Of a DNA stretch of 64,000 nucleotides, positions 16,059 through 25,735 are shown piece by piece. The DNA is taken from positions 1 through 64,000 of the forward strand of contig JAHJHI010000038.1 of the NCBI GenBank assembly GCA_018824085.1, written 5' to 3'. A model generated the notes under the pieces. It saw only the letters and a list, made by a program, of their open reading frames with translations, was not told where the DNA came from and made no database searches. The first letter of the stretch is position 1, and every line of letters begins with the position of its first letter. The DNA is from Gammaproteobacteria bacterium (GTDB taxonomy: Bacteria; Pseudomonadota; Gammaproteobacteria; Burkholderiales; Rhodocyclaceae). The position numbers and the translations under genes are program-made.

Positions 16059-16769
16059 ATGACCGCCATGCACGGCCCGGCTTACACACCGGAAGCCCAT
16101 TTCAGCCACCGCACCGGCTGGCTGCGCGCCGCCGTTCTGGGTGCCAACGATGGCGTGGTGTCCACGGCCAGCCTCATTTCCGGCGTGGCGGCTGCGCATG
16201 CCGCCGGTGACGTCGTGCTGCTGACCGGCGTCGCCGGACTGGTGGCGGGCGCGATGTCGATGGCGGCCGGCGAGTTCGTGTCGGTCAGTTCGCAGGCCGA
16301 CACCGAACACGCCGACCTCGAACTGGAGCGGCGCGAACAGGTGAACAACCCGCGCTTCGAACTGGCGGAACTGGCCGCCATCTATGAAGCGCGCGGCGTG
16401 GAGCCGGCGCTGGCGTCGGAAGTGGCCCGTCAGCTGATGGCGCGCGACGCGCTGGAAGCGCACGCACGCGACGAACTGGGCATTACGGCGAACGGGCGGG
16501 CGCGCCCGGTGCAGGCCGCAGCCGCGTCGGCCGCGGCTTTCTCCGCCGGTGCCGCGGTGCCCTTGCTGGCAGTGGTCGCGGCGCCGGCCGCGGCGCTGAC
16601 GCCGGCGGTCATCGGCGCATCGCTGTTCGCGCTGGCGCTGCTCGGGGCGGTGTCCGCGCGCACCGGGGGGGCGCCGGTGTTGCGCGCGACGGTGCGCGTC
16701 ACGTTCTGGGGTGCCGCCGCGATGGCGCTGACCACGCTGGTCGGATCGTGGTTCGGCGTGGCCGTCTGA
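16059..16769 (+). CDS. VIT1/CCC1-family transporter
   Basis: The 236-residue membrane protein has about five hydrophobic helices. The family block GANDGVVSTASLISGVAAA lies at about residues 28-46, followed by SMAAGEFVSVSSQADTEHAD. The hydrophilic middle (about 85-145) is rich in charged residues and could bind metal. Relatives export Fe2+ or Mn2+ from the cytoplasm. The ATG at 16059 follows GAGAGA; the longer upstream frame overlaps trhO and is rejected. It is divergent from trhO and convergent with the small lipoprotein gene. Confidence 0.87.
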   Translation: MTAMHGPAYTPEAHFSHRTGWLRAAVLGANDGVVSTASLISGVAAAHAAGDVVLLTGVAGLVAGAMSMAAGEFVSVSSQADTEHADLELERREQVNNPRFELAELAAIYEARGVEPALASEVARQLMARDALEAHARDELGITANGRARPVQAAAASAAAFSAGAAVPLLAVVAAPAAALTPAVIGASLFALALLGAVSARTGGAPVLRATVRVTFWGAAAMALTTLVGSWFGVAV

Positions 16770-16782
16770 TGCGCGCGAACGC

Positions 16783-17166
16783 CTAGCGGCGGTAGTGCGG
16801 GCGCCAGTAGTCGCCCCACGGATAGCGCGGATACATCGGGTAGCCGTACATCCACAGGCGGTCGCGCTCGCGCATCGCCTCGCGTGCGCGCTCGGCGTCG
16901 ATGAGCACCTGCTGCATGTGGTCGATGACCTCGTCGGCCACGCCGCGATCCCGCAGTTCGGCGAGTTCCGACGCTTTCAGCGCGTACAGGCCGCCGCTTT
17001 CGTCGATGCGGTCGATGATTTCGGCGGGCGTCAGCCCGTCCTGCGACATCTGCACGATGTCTTCGATGCTGGGCGCCGGCGGGCGTGGCGGGTAGGTGGC
17101 GCAGCCACCGAGCAACAGCGTCAAACCGCCGGCGAGCAGCCAGACGGCGATCTTTCCATTCAGCAT
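16783..17166 (-). CDS. Small predicted lipoprotein, 127 aa
   Basis: A lipoprotein signal ends at lipobox LGGC with C22. The mature part holds a helical segment that resembles a short SHOCT-like or DUF-type helix pair (SIEDIVQMSQDGLTPAEIID, then LRDRGVADEVIDHMQQVLID). It ends in an aromatic, proline-rich tail (YGYPMYPRYPWGDYW). Function is unknown; the motif of helix-turn with G-x-x-D-E-V-I-D recurs in stress-related envelope lipoproteins. ATG at 17166 gives the full signal peptide. It lies 42 bases after glnE on the same strand. Confidence 0.7.
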   Translation of the reverse strand: MLNGKIAVWLLAGGLTLLLGGCATYPPRPPAPSIEDIVQMSQDGLTPAEIIDRIDESGGLYALKASELAELRDRGVADEVIDHMQQVLIDAERAREAMRERDRLWMYGYPMYPRYPWGDYWRPHYRR

Positions 17167-17208
17167 TTGAGGGCTCCGGTGCCGTACATCGTCCTGTTGG
17201 AGTGGCAT

Positions 17209-19932
17209 CTAGGCGGGGGAGTTCGTCGCGTCGCCGAACAGGCGGGCCCACACGGCGCCGATCGCGGCGCGCTCGGTCGTCACCTTGTCGGGCGCCACGC
17301 AGGCGCGTGAGTCGTTCAGGCGCAGGCCGTGCTGCAGCCGGCGCAGCGTGCGATAGGCGTCGCCGGCGGCGATGGCTTCGTCCTGCGGCAGCAGCCCGGC
17401 CGTGGCGGCCAGACGCAGCAACGCGATATTGCCGAGATTGGCGCTCAGTTCAGGATGTCGGTGCGCGTGCGCAAGTACCAGATACTGCACGGCGAACTCC
17501 AGGTCGATCAGGCCGCCGGGGTCCTTCTTGATGTCGAATTCGTCGTCCGCACGGCCCTTGTTGTCCATCATCTTGCGGCGCATCGCCAGCACTTCGTCGC
17601 GCAGCACCGTCAGGTCGCGTTCGCGCGTCAACACTTCCCGACGGATGGCCTCGAACCGCTCGCCCACCCCGGCGTCGCCGGCCGAGAAGCGCGCGCGCGT
17701 GAGCGCCTGGTGCTCCCATTCCCACGCGGACGTGTCCTGATACTGGCGGAAGGCCTCGACCGAGCTGACAAGCAGGCCGGATTCGCCGTTGGGGCGCAGC
17801 CGGGTGTCTGTTTCGAACAGCAGGCCGGCGCTGGTGTGGCTGGACAACCATGTGAGCAGGCGCTGCGCCAGCCGGGCGTAGGTTTCCTGCGCGGATTCGT
17901 GGTCGTCGTCGAACAGGAAGATCACGTCCAGATCGGAGGCGTAGCCGAGCTCCTTGCCGCCCAGCTTGCCGTAGCTGATGACGGCGAAGCGCGGCACTTC
18001 GCAATGGCGCCGCGTCAGCTTGCTCCAGCACATGTCGAGCGCCACGCGCAGCATCACGTCGGCCAGTGCGGACAGGTGGTCGGACACGCGCTCCACCGTC
18101 AGCGCACCGGCGATGTCGCGCGCGAGCAGCCGGAACACCTGCGCGTGATGCGCGTCGCGCATCGTGTCCATCTGCCGCTCGGTGTCGTCGCCCAGCTGGG
18201 CCAGATCGCTGCGCAGCGCCGCTTCGAACGCCGGCCAGTCCGGTTCGGCCGTCAGCAGGCGCGCGTCCAGCAGTTCGTCGAGCAGGATGGGGTGGCGCGC
18301 CAGATAGCCGGATGCCCAGCTGGAGGCGCCGATGAGGCGCGCGACCTGATCGAGCGCCTGCGGGAATTCGGCCAGCAGCGCGAGGTAGGCGGCGCGCCGG
18401 CTGATCGTCTCCAGCAGTTCGAGGCCGCGCAGCGCGGTGGCGCCCGGCTGCGGCGTGTTGACGCAGGCTTCCAGCAGTTTGGGTACCAGCGCATCGACCC
18501 GGGTGCGCGAGCTGTCGGGAAGTTGGCGATAGCGGCTGCCCGCCTTGAAGGCCGCGAGCCGCTGCGCGAGCATTTCCGGGTCGTCGAAGCCGAGTTCGGA
18601 CAGCGCGCTGCAGCAGTCCTCGTCCTGGTCGGTGCCCGGGGCAACGTCCTGCCACAGTGCGCGCGGCGCCGGTGTGTCGGATTCCTGCGCGCCGAACACC
18701 GCGTCGAAGTGGCGGCTCACGCGGGCGCGATGCGCGTCGAGTTCGGCCAGCAGCGCCGCGTAGTCGTCGAAACCCATGCTGCCGGCGATCTGCGCCTGCG
18801 CTTCGGGCGAGGCCGGCAGCTTGTGGGTCTGCGCGTCGTCGATGTACTGCAGCCGGTGTTCGAGCCGGCGCAGGAAAACGTAGGCGGCCTGCAGCTCGTC
18901 GACGGTGTCCGCTTCGAGCACGCCGCGCAGCGCCAGGCGGTCCAGCACCTTCTGTGTCGGACGGATCTGCAGCGGGGTTTCGCGTCCGCCGCGGATGAGC
19001 TGGAAAACCTGGGCGATGAATTCGATCTCGCGGATGCCGCCCGGGCCGAGCTTGACGTTGTCGGCCATGTCGCGGCGCGCCACCTCGCGCCGGATCTGCG
19101 CGTGCAGGTCGCGCATCGCGTTGATCGCGCCGAAATCAAGGTATTTGCGGAACACGAAGGGCTTGCGCAGCGCTTCCAGTTCGTCGTGCCGGCCGCCGGT
19201 CAGCGCTCGTGCCTTGATCCAGGCGTAGCGCTCCCACTCCCGGCCCTGCGTGATGAAGTAGTTTTCCAGCATGTCGAAGCTGCAGGCCAGCGGGCCGGAG
19301 TCGCCGTTCGGGCGCAGCCGCATGTCGACGCGGAACACGAAGCCGTCGGCGGTCGCCTCCGACAGCAATTCGATCACCTTGCGCCCCATGCGCGTGAAGA
19401 AGTCGAAGTTGTCGATGCGCTTGCCGCGCCCGGTCGGTGTTTCGCCGTCGGTTTCGCCGCCTTCCGGATAGACGAAGATGAAATCGACGTCGGAGCTGAC
19501 GTTGAGCTCGCGCCCGCCCAGCTTGCCCATGCCGATGCAGATGAAGGGCTGCGTGCGGCCGTCTTCGCCGCGCGGCTCGCCGAAGCGCGCGACGAGCGCG
19601 CTTCGCGCCTGTTCGGCCGCGACGTGCACGGTCAGTTCGGCCAGCAGCGTCATGCTTTCGGTGACTTCGTCGAGATCGGCCATCCCGGCCAGATCGCGCA
19701 CGATCAGGTGCGCCATCGTGCGGGCGCGCAGCTGGCGCAGCGCGGCCTTGAGTGACGCGTCGTCATCCTGTTCGAACGGCAGCTGGGTCAGCCAGTCGCG
19801 CAATACGTGCGCGCTGGCGCAGGCCTGCAGCGTGGTGGCGATCGTTTCGCGCATGGCCGGCTGCGACGCGAGCAGGCGCGACAGGTAATGGCTGTGGCGG
19901 GTGGCGTGATCGATTGCGGCGGCGGCATCCAT
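17209..19932 (-). CDS. glnE: Glutamine synthetase adenylyltransferase/adenylyl-removing enzyme
   Basis: The 907-residue protein adenylylates and deadenylylates glutamine synthetase in response to PII, tuning ammonia assimilation. It has two nucleotidyltransferase domains with helical linkers. The N-terminal adenylyl-removing site shows GMGKLGGRELNVSSDVDFIF at about 134-153 with S147, D148 and D150. The C-terminal adenylylating site shows SYGKLGGKELGYASDLDVIF near 650-670. Length is close to the family norm of about 930-950. The ATG at 19932 has a weak ribosome site but gives a natural N-terminus. It is transcribed divergently from yhdP. Confidence 0.95.
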   Translation of the reverse strand: MDAAAAIDHATRHSHYLSRLLASQPAMRETIATTLQACASAHVLRDWLTQLPFEQDDDASLKAALRQLRARTMAHLIVRDLAGMADLDEVTESMTLLAELTVHVAAEQARSALVARFGEPRGEDGRTQPFICIGMGKLGGRELNVSSDVDFIFVYPEGGETDGETPTGRGKRIDNFDFFTRMGRKVIELLSEATADGFVFRVDMRLRPNGDSGPLACSFDMLENYFITQGREWERYAWIKARALTGGRHDELEALRKPFVFRKYLDFGAINAMRDLHAQIRREVARRDMADNVKLGPGGIREIEFIAQVFQLIRGGRETPLQIRPTQKVLDRLALRGVLEADTVDELQAAYVFLRRLEHRLQYIDDAQTHKLPASPEAQAQIAGSMGFDDYAALLAELDAHRARVSRHFDAVFGAQESDTPAPRALWQDVAPGTDQDEDCCSALSELGFDDPEMLAQRLAAFKAGSRYRQLPDSSRTRVDALVPKLLEACVNTPQPGATALRGLELLETISRRAAYLALLAEFPQALDQVARLIGASSWASGYLARHPILLDELLDARLLTAEPDWPAFEAALRSDLAQLGDDTERQMDTMRDAHHAQVFRLLARDIAGALTVERVSDHLSALADVMLRVALDMCWSKLTRRHCEVPRFAVISYGKLGGKELGYASDLDVIFLFDDDHESAQETYARLAQRLLTWLSSHTSAGLLFETDTRLRPNGESGLLVSSVEAFRQYQDTSAWEWEHQALTRARFSAGDAGVGERFEAIRREVLTRERDLTVLRDEVLAMRRKMMDNKGRADDEFDIKKDPGGLIDLEFAVQYLVLAHAHRHPELSANLGNIALLRLAATAGLLPQDEAIAAGDAYRTLRRLQHGLRLNDSRACVAPDKVTTERAAIGAVWARLFGDATNSPA

Positions 19933-20112
19933 CTGGAGTCTCTGGGCGGGTTGGCGACGTGGCGTGTCGATTATGCAAAAAATGCGGGCGCGTTCACTGT
20001 TGTAAGCAGCACCTTACAAAGCGCGATCCGGCCAGCGTTGCGGGTAAACTCCGGCATCGCTACCCGAACGCAGCCAGACAAGGCGCTTCAGCACTGACTG
20101 CACGAACAGATC

Positions 20113-23100
20113 TTGCCCGACTCCACCTCCGAAAACACCCTTTCCCCGGCCGGTTCCGGTACGGCTGAGGTCATTCGCCCGTTGTGGCGGCGCTGGGCGA
20201 GCCGTGCATTCACCGGCCTGCTGCTGCTCTACGTCGCGTGCGCGTGCATCGTGCTGCTGGCCCGCCACGTGCTGTTGCCGGAGGTCGATAGCTATCGCCC
20301 GCAGATCGAGCGCGCGATCGGCGACGCCCTGCAGCGTCAGGTGCGCATCGACCATCTGGCCGCCCAATGGAACGGCCTCTATCCGCAGTTCGAAGTCCGC
20401 GGCCTCACGCTGCTCGACGAGCAGGGGCAACCGGCATTGCGGCTTGAACAGGTGGATGCCGCGCCCGGCTATTCGTCGCTGCTGCGCGGACGGCTGCACC
20501 TGCACCGGCTCGACATCAACGGGCCGCAACTGCAGCTGCGGCGCGACACAGCCGGCGTGCTGCATGTGGCCGGGCTCGCGCAGGAAGCCGGTGGCGAACC
20601 CGGCAGTTTCCTGCGCTGGCTGTTGGCGCAGGGGCAGATCAACATCCGGAACGCCGGGCTGGTGTGGCTGGACGAACAGCGGCCCGGTTCGCCACCGCTG
20701 CATCTGACCCAGGTCAATCTGCGGCTCGACAACAGTGGCTCACGGCATCTGTTCGGGCTTTCCGCGCAGCCGCCGCGCGAACTCGCGCAACGGCTGGACC
20801 TGCGCGGCGACGTGCGCCTGCCTGACGAATCCGATTTTGGCAGTGCGTCGGGCGAGCTGTTCGCGTCGCTCGAAGGCGCCGACATGGCGGTTTGGCGAGC
20901 CTGGGTGGACTACCCGGTGGAGCTGCCGCAAGGGCGCGGGGCGGCGCGCGTCTGGGCGCGTTTCGACGGACCTGCGCTGGCCGAGGTGACCGGCGAGCTT
21001 GCGCTGGCCGACGTGAAGCTGCGCCTCGCGCCGGAGCTGCCGCTGCTCGATCTCGTCAGCCTGTCCGGGCGTGTCAGCGCCGCGCACCTGAGCAGCGAGC
21101 GGATCGACGCGCACGCCCGGCAGCTCGAACTGGTCACGCGCGATGGCGTGAGCGTGAGCCCGACCAGCATCGACGTGAAGTGGCAGGCATCGGCCGACGG
21201 CCTGCCCGGACGCGGCGAGGTGTCGGCGAACACGCTGGATCTCGACGCGCTGACGCGACTCGCCGCCTTCATGCCCCTGTCCGACCGCCTGCGCGAACAG
21301 CTGGCGCGGCGCGCGCCGCATGGCCGCCTGCTCGAGCTGGACGCCGGCTGGAGCGGCGACATCGCGGCACCTGCAGGCTTTCGCGTGAGCGCCACGTTCG
21401 ACCGCGTCGGCATGAATGCGGATGGCGACATGCCGGGCTTTGCCGGCCTCAGTGGCCGCATCGACGGCAGCGACGCACGCGGCAGCCTGGTGCTCGACGC
21501 GCCGGGCCTGACGCTCGACCTGCCGGGCGTGTTCGCCGAACCGAAGGTGGCGTTCGCGCAGTTCGCGCTGCGTTCCGGCTGGACCCGCAGCGACGGCGAA
21601 ACGGCGATCACCATCGAATCACTGAGCTTCCGCAATGCCGATGCGCACGGACAGTTTCATGGGCGATACCAGACGATGGCCGGCACGGCGGGTGAAATCG
21701 ACCTCGAAGGCAAGTTGCTGCAGGGCGACGCGCGAGCCGTATGGCGCTATCTGCCGCTGACCATCGGCGCGGATACGCGCGACTGGCTCAGGTCTGCGCT
21801 GACCGCCGGGCGCGCACCGGAAGCGACGCTGCGGCTGCGCGGCAAACTGGATGAATTCCCGTTCGACGGCGGCCGTGACGGCATATTCCAGGTCCGGGTG
21901 AAGGCCGAGGGCGTGACCGTGAACTTCGGCGAAAGCTGGCCGCCGCTGACCGCGCTGAACGCCGACGTGCTGTTTGAAGGCCCGCGCATGCTCATCAGCT
22001 CGCACGACGGCACCATCATGAATACCCGCCTTGGCGCGACGACGGCCGAAATACCGGATCTCGACGCCGCCGAGGAAATGCTGCTGGTGCGTGGCTCCAC
22101 CAGCGGCGCGACGGCCGACGTGCTGCGCTACATCGACGCCAGCCCCATCGCCGAGCGCATCGACCGCTTCACGTCGGGCATGCGCGCCGAAGGTCGCGGC
22201 AAACTCACGCTGGCGCTGGACATTCCGCTGCGTCACTCGAAGGACACGACCGTCAAGGGCGAGTACGCGTTCGCCGGCAACCGGCTGACCATCGACGACA
22301 CCGTGCCGGTGCTGCATGACGCGGCCGGCAAGGTGAGCTTCACCGACAGCGCGCTGAGCATCCGGGGCGCCCAGGCGACGGCGCTCGGATTTCCGATGAC
22401 GCTCGACGTGGCCACCGCCGAAGGCGGCGTGGTCAAGGTCGATGCCCGTGGCCGTGCATCGATGGAAGCGCTGCGCAGCCAGTTTCCGCAGCCCTGGCTG
22501 GCCGGGCTGAGTGGCAGCGCGAACTGGCAGGCCCGGCTGGGCGTGCTGCGCGCCGGCGTGGACATGACGGTGGAGGCGGACCTGTCGCAGGTCGCATCGA
22601 CATTGCCGGCGCCATTCGCCAAGCCCGCGGGCGAGGCGCTCGAGCTGAAAGTGGAACGCATCGGTGCGCTCGACGCGCGCGAGTCCGCACGGCGCGGACT
22701 GCCCGCGATCGGCGCCGGACGCGAGTTGCTGCGCGTGAGTGCCGGGCGCTTCGGCAGCGCCGACATCGTGCGTCGCTCGGGCCCGTCGGGCTGGGAGATG
22801 GAGCGCGGCGCGATCGGCCTGCCGAAGCAGCCGGCACTGCCGGATAGCGGGCTGGCGCTTGCCGTGCAGGCGGACACGCTGGACATCGACGCGCTGCGAA
22901 GCGCCTTCGTCGGGCCTGCCGCGCCGGGTGACGGGGACGACGGGGACGATGCGGGCGACGTGCCGTTGAGCCGTTTCAGCATCGAAGCGAAGCATGTCCG
23001 CTTGCTGGGACATCCGTTTGACGCGGTCAAGGCGGATGGTCGGCGACGCAACGATGCGTGGGAAATCGATCTGGCCAGCACGCAGGCGCGCGGGCGCGTG

Positions 23101-24066
23101 AGCTGGAACGCGCAGGGCAAGGGCCGGGTCCAGGCGCGTTTTGATCAGCTGGTGATCGACACCGGTACGGACGACGCCGAGGGTGCCGCGCCCGCCGCCC
23201 CGGCCGAGGTGAGCGACGAGCTGGAGGCGTTGCCCGCGCTCGACATCGCGGCGGAGAATTTCGTGCTGGACGGCCGGTCGCTCGGCAAGCTGGCGCTGCT
23301 GGCCAGCAACGAGCGCCGTGCCTGGCTGATCGACCGGCTGTCGCTGGCCATGCCCGAGGGCAGCTTCGACGCGAAAGGCGCATGGGGTCGCCCGGCGGGC
23401 GCGGTGCGCGGGCCGCGCGAGACGCGGCTCGACTTCACGATCGACGCGCCCGACGCGGGCAAGCTGCTCGACCGCCTCGGCCACGCCGGCACGCTGCGGC
23501 GCGGTGCCGCGAACATGTCAGGCAATGTGAGCTGGCAGGGCAGTCCGCTCAGCCTGGATCACGCGACGCTGTCCGGCGCCTTCCGTCTGAAAGCCACCAA
23601 CGGCCAGTTCAGCAAGATCAATCCGGGTGCGGGCCGGCTGCTCGGCATCCTCAGCCTGCAGTCGTTGCCGCGGCGCATCACGCTGGATTTTCGTGACGTG
23701 TTCAGTGAAGGCTTTGCTTTTGACCTGATCGAGGGGAATGTATCCGTCGGGCGTGGCATCATGAAGACCGACGATTTCGAGCTGGCCGGCCCGGCGGCGC
23801 GGATCCGCTTCAGTGGCAGTGCCGACATCGCGGCCGAGACGCAGAACCTTGTGGTGCGGGTCCAGCCCGCACTGAGCGACAGCCTGTCGGTCGGCGCCAT
23901 GATCGCCAACCCGGCGGTCGGCGTGGCGGCCTATCTGGCGCAGAAGGTCCTGCAGGATCCTCTCGGTCAGATATTCGCCTTCCGCTACGCGGTTACCGGA
24001 TCGTGGGACGACCCGGTCGTGACCAAGCTGGCAGGCGGGCAGGAGAAACCCTCCGGGCGCAACTAG
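20113..24066 (+). CDS. yhdP: YhdP-family AsmA-like protein (TIGR02099)
   Basis: The product is 1317 residues, within the family range. It has a single N-terminal membrane helix (about 33-57, FTGLLLLYVACACIVLLARH), then a very long periplasmic region built of repeating beta segments as in AsmA/TamB/YdbH proteins. Family members bridge the inner and outer membranes and move phospholipids. A DUF3971-like part and an AsmA-like C-terminal region (around 1150-1300, with FSKINPGAGRLLGILSLQSL) are recognisable. The TTG at 20113 must be used to keep the membrane helix; no ATG or GTG precedes it in frame closely. Downstream are nit, FeeM-like and tldD genes with small gaps. Confidence 0.88.
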   Translation: MPDSTSENTLSPAGSGTAEVIRPLWRRWASRAFTGLLLLYVACACIVLLARHVLLPEVDSYRPQIERAIGDALQRQVRIDHLAAQWNGLYPQFEVRGLTLLDEQGQPALRLEQVDAAPGYSSLLRGRLHLHRLDINGPQLQLRRDTAGVLHVAGLAQEAGGEPGSFLRWLLAQGQINIRNAGLVWLDEQRPGSPPLHLTQVNLRLDNSGSRHLFGLSAQPPRELAQRLDLRGDVRLPDESDFGSASGELFASLEGADMAVWRAWVDYPVELPQGRGAARVWARFDGPALAEVTGELALADVKLRLAPELPLLDLVSLSGRVSAAHLSSERIDAHARQLELVTRDGVSVSPTSIDVKWQASADGLPGRGEVSANTLDLDALTRLAAFMPLSDRLREQLARRAPHGRLLELDAGWSGDIAAPAGFRVSATFDRVGMNADGDMPGFAGLSGRIDGSDARGSLVLDAPGLTLDLPGVFAEPKVAFAQFALRSGWTRSDGETAITIESLSFRNADAHGQFHGRYQTMAGTAGEIDLEGKLLQGDARAVWRYLPLTIGADTRDWLRSALTAGRAPEATLRLRGKLDEFPFDGGRDGIFQVRVKAEGVTVNFGESWPPLTALNADVLFEGPRMLISSHDGTIMNTRLGATTAEIPDLDAAEEMLLVRGSTSGATADVLRYIDASPIAERIDRFTSGMRAEGRGKLTLALDIPLRHSKDTTVKGEYAFAGNRLTIDDTVPVLHDAAGKVSFTDSALSIRGAQATALGFPMTLDVATAEGGVVKVDARGRASMEALRSQFPQPWLAGLSGSANWQARLGVLRAGVDMTVEADLSQVASTLPAPFAKPAGEALELKVERIGALDARESARRGLPAIGAGRELLRVSAGRFGSADIVRRSGPSGWEMERGAIGLPKQPALPDSGLALAVQADTLDIDALRSAFVGPAAPGDGDDGDDAGDVPLSRFSIEAKHVRLLGHPFDAVKADGRRRNDAWEIDLASTQARGRVSWNAQGKGRVQARFDQLVIDTGTDDAEGAAPAAPAEVSDELEALPALDIAAENFVLDGRSLGKLALLASNERRAWLIDRLSLAMPEGSFDAKGAWGRPAGAVRGPRETRLDFTIDAPDAGKLLDRLGHAGTLRRGAANMSGNVSWQGSPLSLDHATLSGAFRLKATNGQFSKINPGAGRLLGILSLQSLPRRITLDFRDVFSEGFAFDLIEGNVSVGRGIMKTDDFELAGPAARIRFSGSADIAAETQNLVVRVQPALSDSLSVGAMIANPAVGVAAYLAQKVLQDPLGQIFAFRYAVTGSWDDPVVTKLAGGQEKPSGRN

Positions 24067-24108
24067 CGGGGAAACCTTGCCCGATGTCATGAAACTGAAA
24101 GGCTGCGT

Positions 24109-24927
24109 ATGAACAATCCAGCAAAGACGCGGGTCGCCGCCGTTCAGATGGTGTCCGGCCCGGTGGTCGCAGACAATCTGGCGGAAGCCGCGCACTGGAT
24201 CGCCGAAGCGGCGCGCCAGGGTGCGGGCCTTGTGGCCTTGCCCGAGTATTTCCCGCTTATTTCCGGTGACGAGGCCGACAAGCTGACGATCCGGGAGACC
24301 GATGGCGACGGCCCTATACAGCGTTTCCTGTCCGGGTGCGCGCGCCGTCACGGCATCTGGCTCATCGGCGGCTCGGTGCCCTTGCTGGCGGACGTGCAGG
24401 ACAAGGTCCGCAACACCTGCCTTGCGTACGGACCGGATGGTGCGCAGGTGGGGCGCTACGACAAGATCCATCTTTTTGCTTTCCAGCGCGGAAACGAAAA
24501 CTATGACGAGGCGCGCACGATCGAGGCGGGCAGCGAACCGGTCGCCATCACGACGCCGTTCGGCCGGGTCGGCCTGTCGATCTGCTACGACCTGCGTTTT
24601 CCGGAATTCTTCCGTGCGCTGGGCGACATGCGCCTGCTGGTGCTCGGCGCCGCGTTCACTGAAACGACGGGGCGTGCGCACTGGGAACTGCTGCTGCGCG
24701 CGCGCGCCGTCGAGAACCAGTGCTATGTGCTCGCATCGGCCCAGGGCGGCGTGCATCCGTCAGGCCGGCGCACCTGGGGCGAATCCATGCTGATCGATCC
24801 ATGGGGGCAGGTGGTGAACCGGCTGGCGCGTGGCCCCGGCGTGGTGGTCGGTGACATCGATGAAGAGTATCTTCTTGACATCCGGAAGAACCTCCCCGCG
24901 CTTGGCCACCGCCGAATCGGCTGCTGA
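24109..24927 (+). CDS. Nitrilase-superfamily amidohydrolase (Nit1/omega-amidase-like)
   Basis: The 272-residue cytoplasmic enzyme has the nitrilase catalytic triad: E46 in ALPEYF, K119 in RYDKIHLF and C159 in [10 protein letters not shown]. The pattern fits the Nit1/NitC branch, whose members hydrolyse deaminated glutathione or omega-amides as a metabolite-repair activity. Substrate cannot be settled from sequence. The gene begins 42 bases after yhdP and its stop is four bases before the next start, so yhdP-nit-FeeM-like probably form one transcript. Confidence 0.87.
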   Translation: MNNPAKTRVAAVQMVSGPVVADNLAEAAHWIAEAARQGAGLVALPEYFPLISGDEADKLTIRETDGDGPIQRFLSGCARRHGIWLIGGSVPLLADVQDKVRNTCLAYGPDGAQVGRYDKIHLFAFQRGNENYDEARTIEAGSEPVAITTPFGRVGLSICYDLRFPEFFRALGDMRLLVLGAAFTETTGRAHWELLLRARAVENQCYVLASAQGGVHPSGRRTWGESMLIDPWGQVVNRLARGPGVVVGDIDEEYLLDIRKNLPALGHRRIGC

Positions 24928-24931
24928 CACC

Positions 24932-25714
24932 ATGGAAGACCAGTCAACCCGCCCGAACCCGCGCTTTCCGCACACGCTGGCGGAAGTGACGGTGATGGAC
25001 GTCGAGCGCCTGCGGCCGATGTGCATCGAGCAGGACGAGATTGCCGGCACGCGCGAGATGGCGCAGCAGAAGGACAAGTTCCGCGTGCGCCTTCTGAGCA
25101 GTGACACCGAGAAGCGCGAGGGCGCGAGCCTGCTGATCGAGAAGATGTATTCGTGGCGCGGCTACCATGCGGCGAAGAATCTCGATGAAGCGCCGAACCG
25201 GATCACGCTGGTGGCCGAATTCGACGGCCACGTCTATGGGACGATCACCGTCAACCTGGATTCGCCGACCGGCCTGTCGGTCGATGAAACCTATCCGGAC
25301 GTGATGCAGACGTTGCGAGGACAGGGCCGGCGCGTGTGCGAGGTCGGCAAGTTCGCGGTCGAACAGTCGGTGCGCTCCAAGCGCCTGATGGGCACGCTGT
25401 TCCACCTGCTCGTGATCTACGCCTTCCGCATCCAGAAGTGCACCGACGCGCTGATCGAGGTGAATCCGCGCCATCGCGGTTTCTACGAGAAATATCTCGA
25501 ATTCCATGCGGCGGCCGAAGAGCGCATGTGCGATCGCGTCGGCGCGCCGGCCGTGCTGTTGCGGCTCAGCTGCGAAACCTACCGGGAGCGCACGGATGAA
25601 CTTGGCGGGCGCTGGCGTGATCTGAAGGACGAGAAGTCCATGTACAAGTATTTTTTCCCGCGCGCTGAGGAAGACGCCATCGTCGAGCGGCTTTCTCCGG
25701 CGAACAAGGGCTGA
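24932..25714 (+). CDS. FeeM-like N-acyl amino acid synthase (GNAT fold)
   Basis: The product has 260 residues and lacks a signal peptide. It has a GNAT-like fold with segments such as RVRLLSSDTEKREGASLLIE, then TLVAEFDGHVYGTITVNLDS, then CEVGKFAVEQSVRSKRLMGT, as in the N-acyl amino acid synthase FeeM group. FeeM joins long-chain acyl groups from acyl carrier protein to tyrosine or other amino acids. The R/K-rich stretch near GKFAVEQSVRSK is the probable acyl-donor region. The start ATG is four bases after the nitrilase stop. The position between nit and tldD suggests the gene was inserted into an otherwise widespread betaproteobacterial block. The family call is moderate; the reaction is inference. 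Confidence 0.7.
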   Translation: MEDQSTRPNPRFPHTLAEVTVMDVERLRPMCIEQDEIAGTREMAQQKDKFRVRLLSSDTEKREGASLLIEKMYSWRGYHAAKNLDEAPNRITLVAEFDGHVYGTITVNLDSPTGLSVDETYPDVMQTLRGQGRRVCEVGKFAVEQSVRSKRLMGTLFHLLVIYAFRIQKCTDALIEVNPRHRGFYEKYLEFHAAAEERMCDRVGAPAVLLRLSCETYRERTDELGGRWRDLKDEKSMYKYFFPRAEEDAIVERLSPANKG

Positions 25715-25735
25715 ACTTAACCAGGTTTCTGATTG

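Noticed and set aside
17329-19755. Plus-strand frame of 808 codons opposite glnE
   Set aside because: It mirrors glnE and has no motif. Its composition is that of an antisense shadow.
21619-23484. Minus-strand frame of 621 codons opposite yhdP
   Set aside because: It is a shadow of the long yhdP frame with no recognisable domain or ribosome site.
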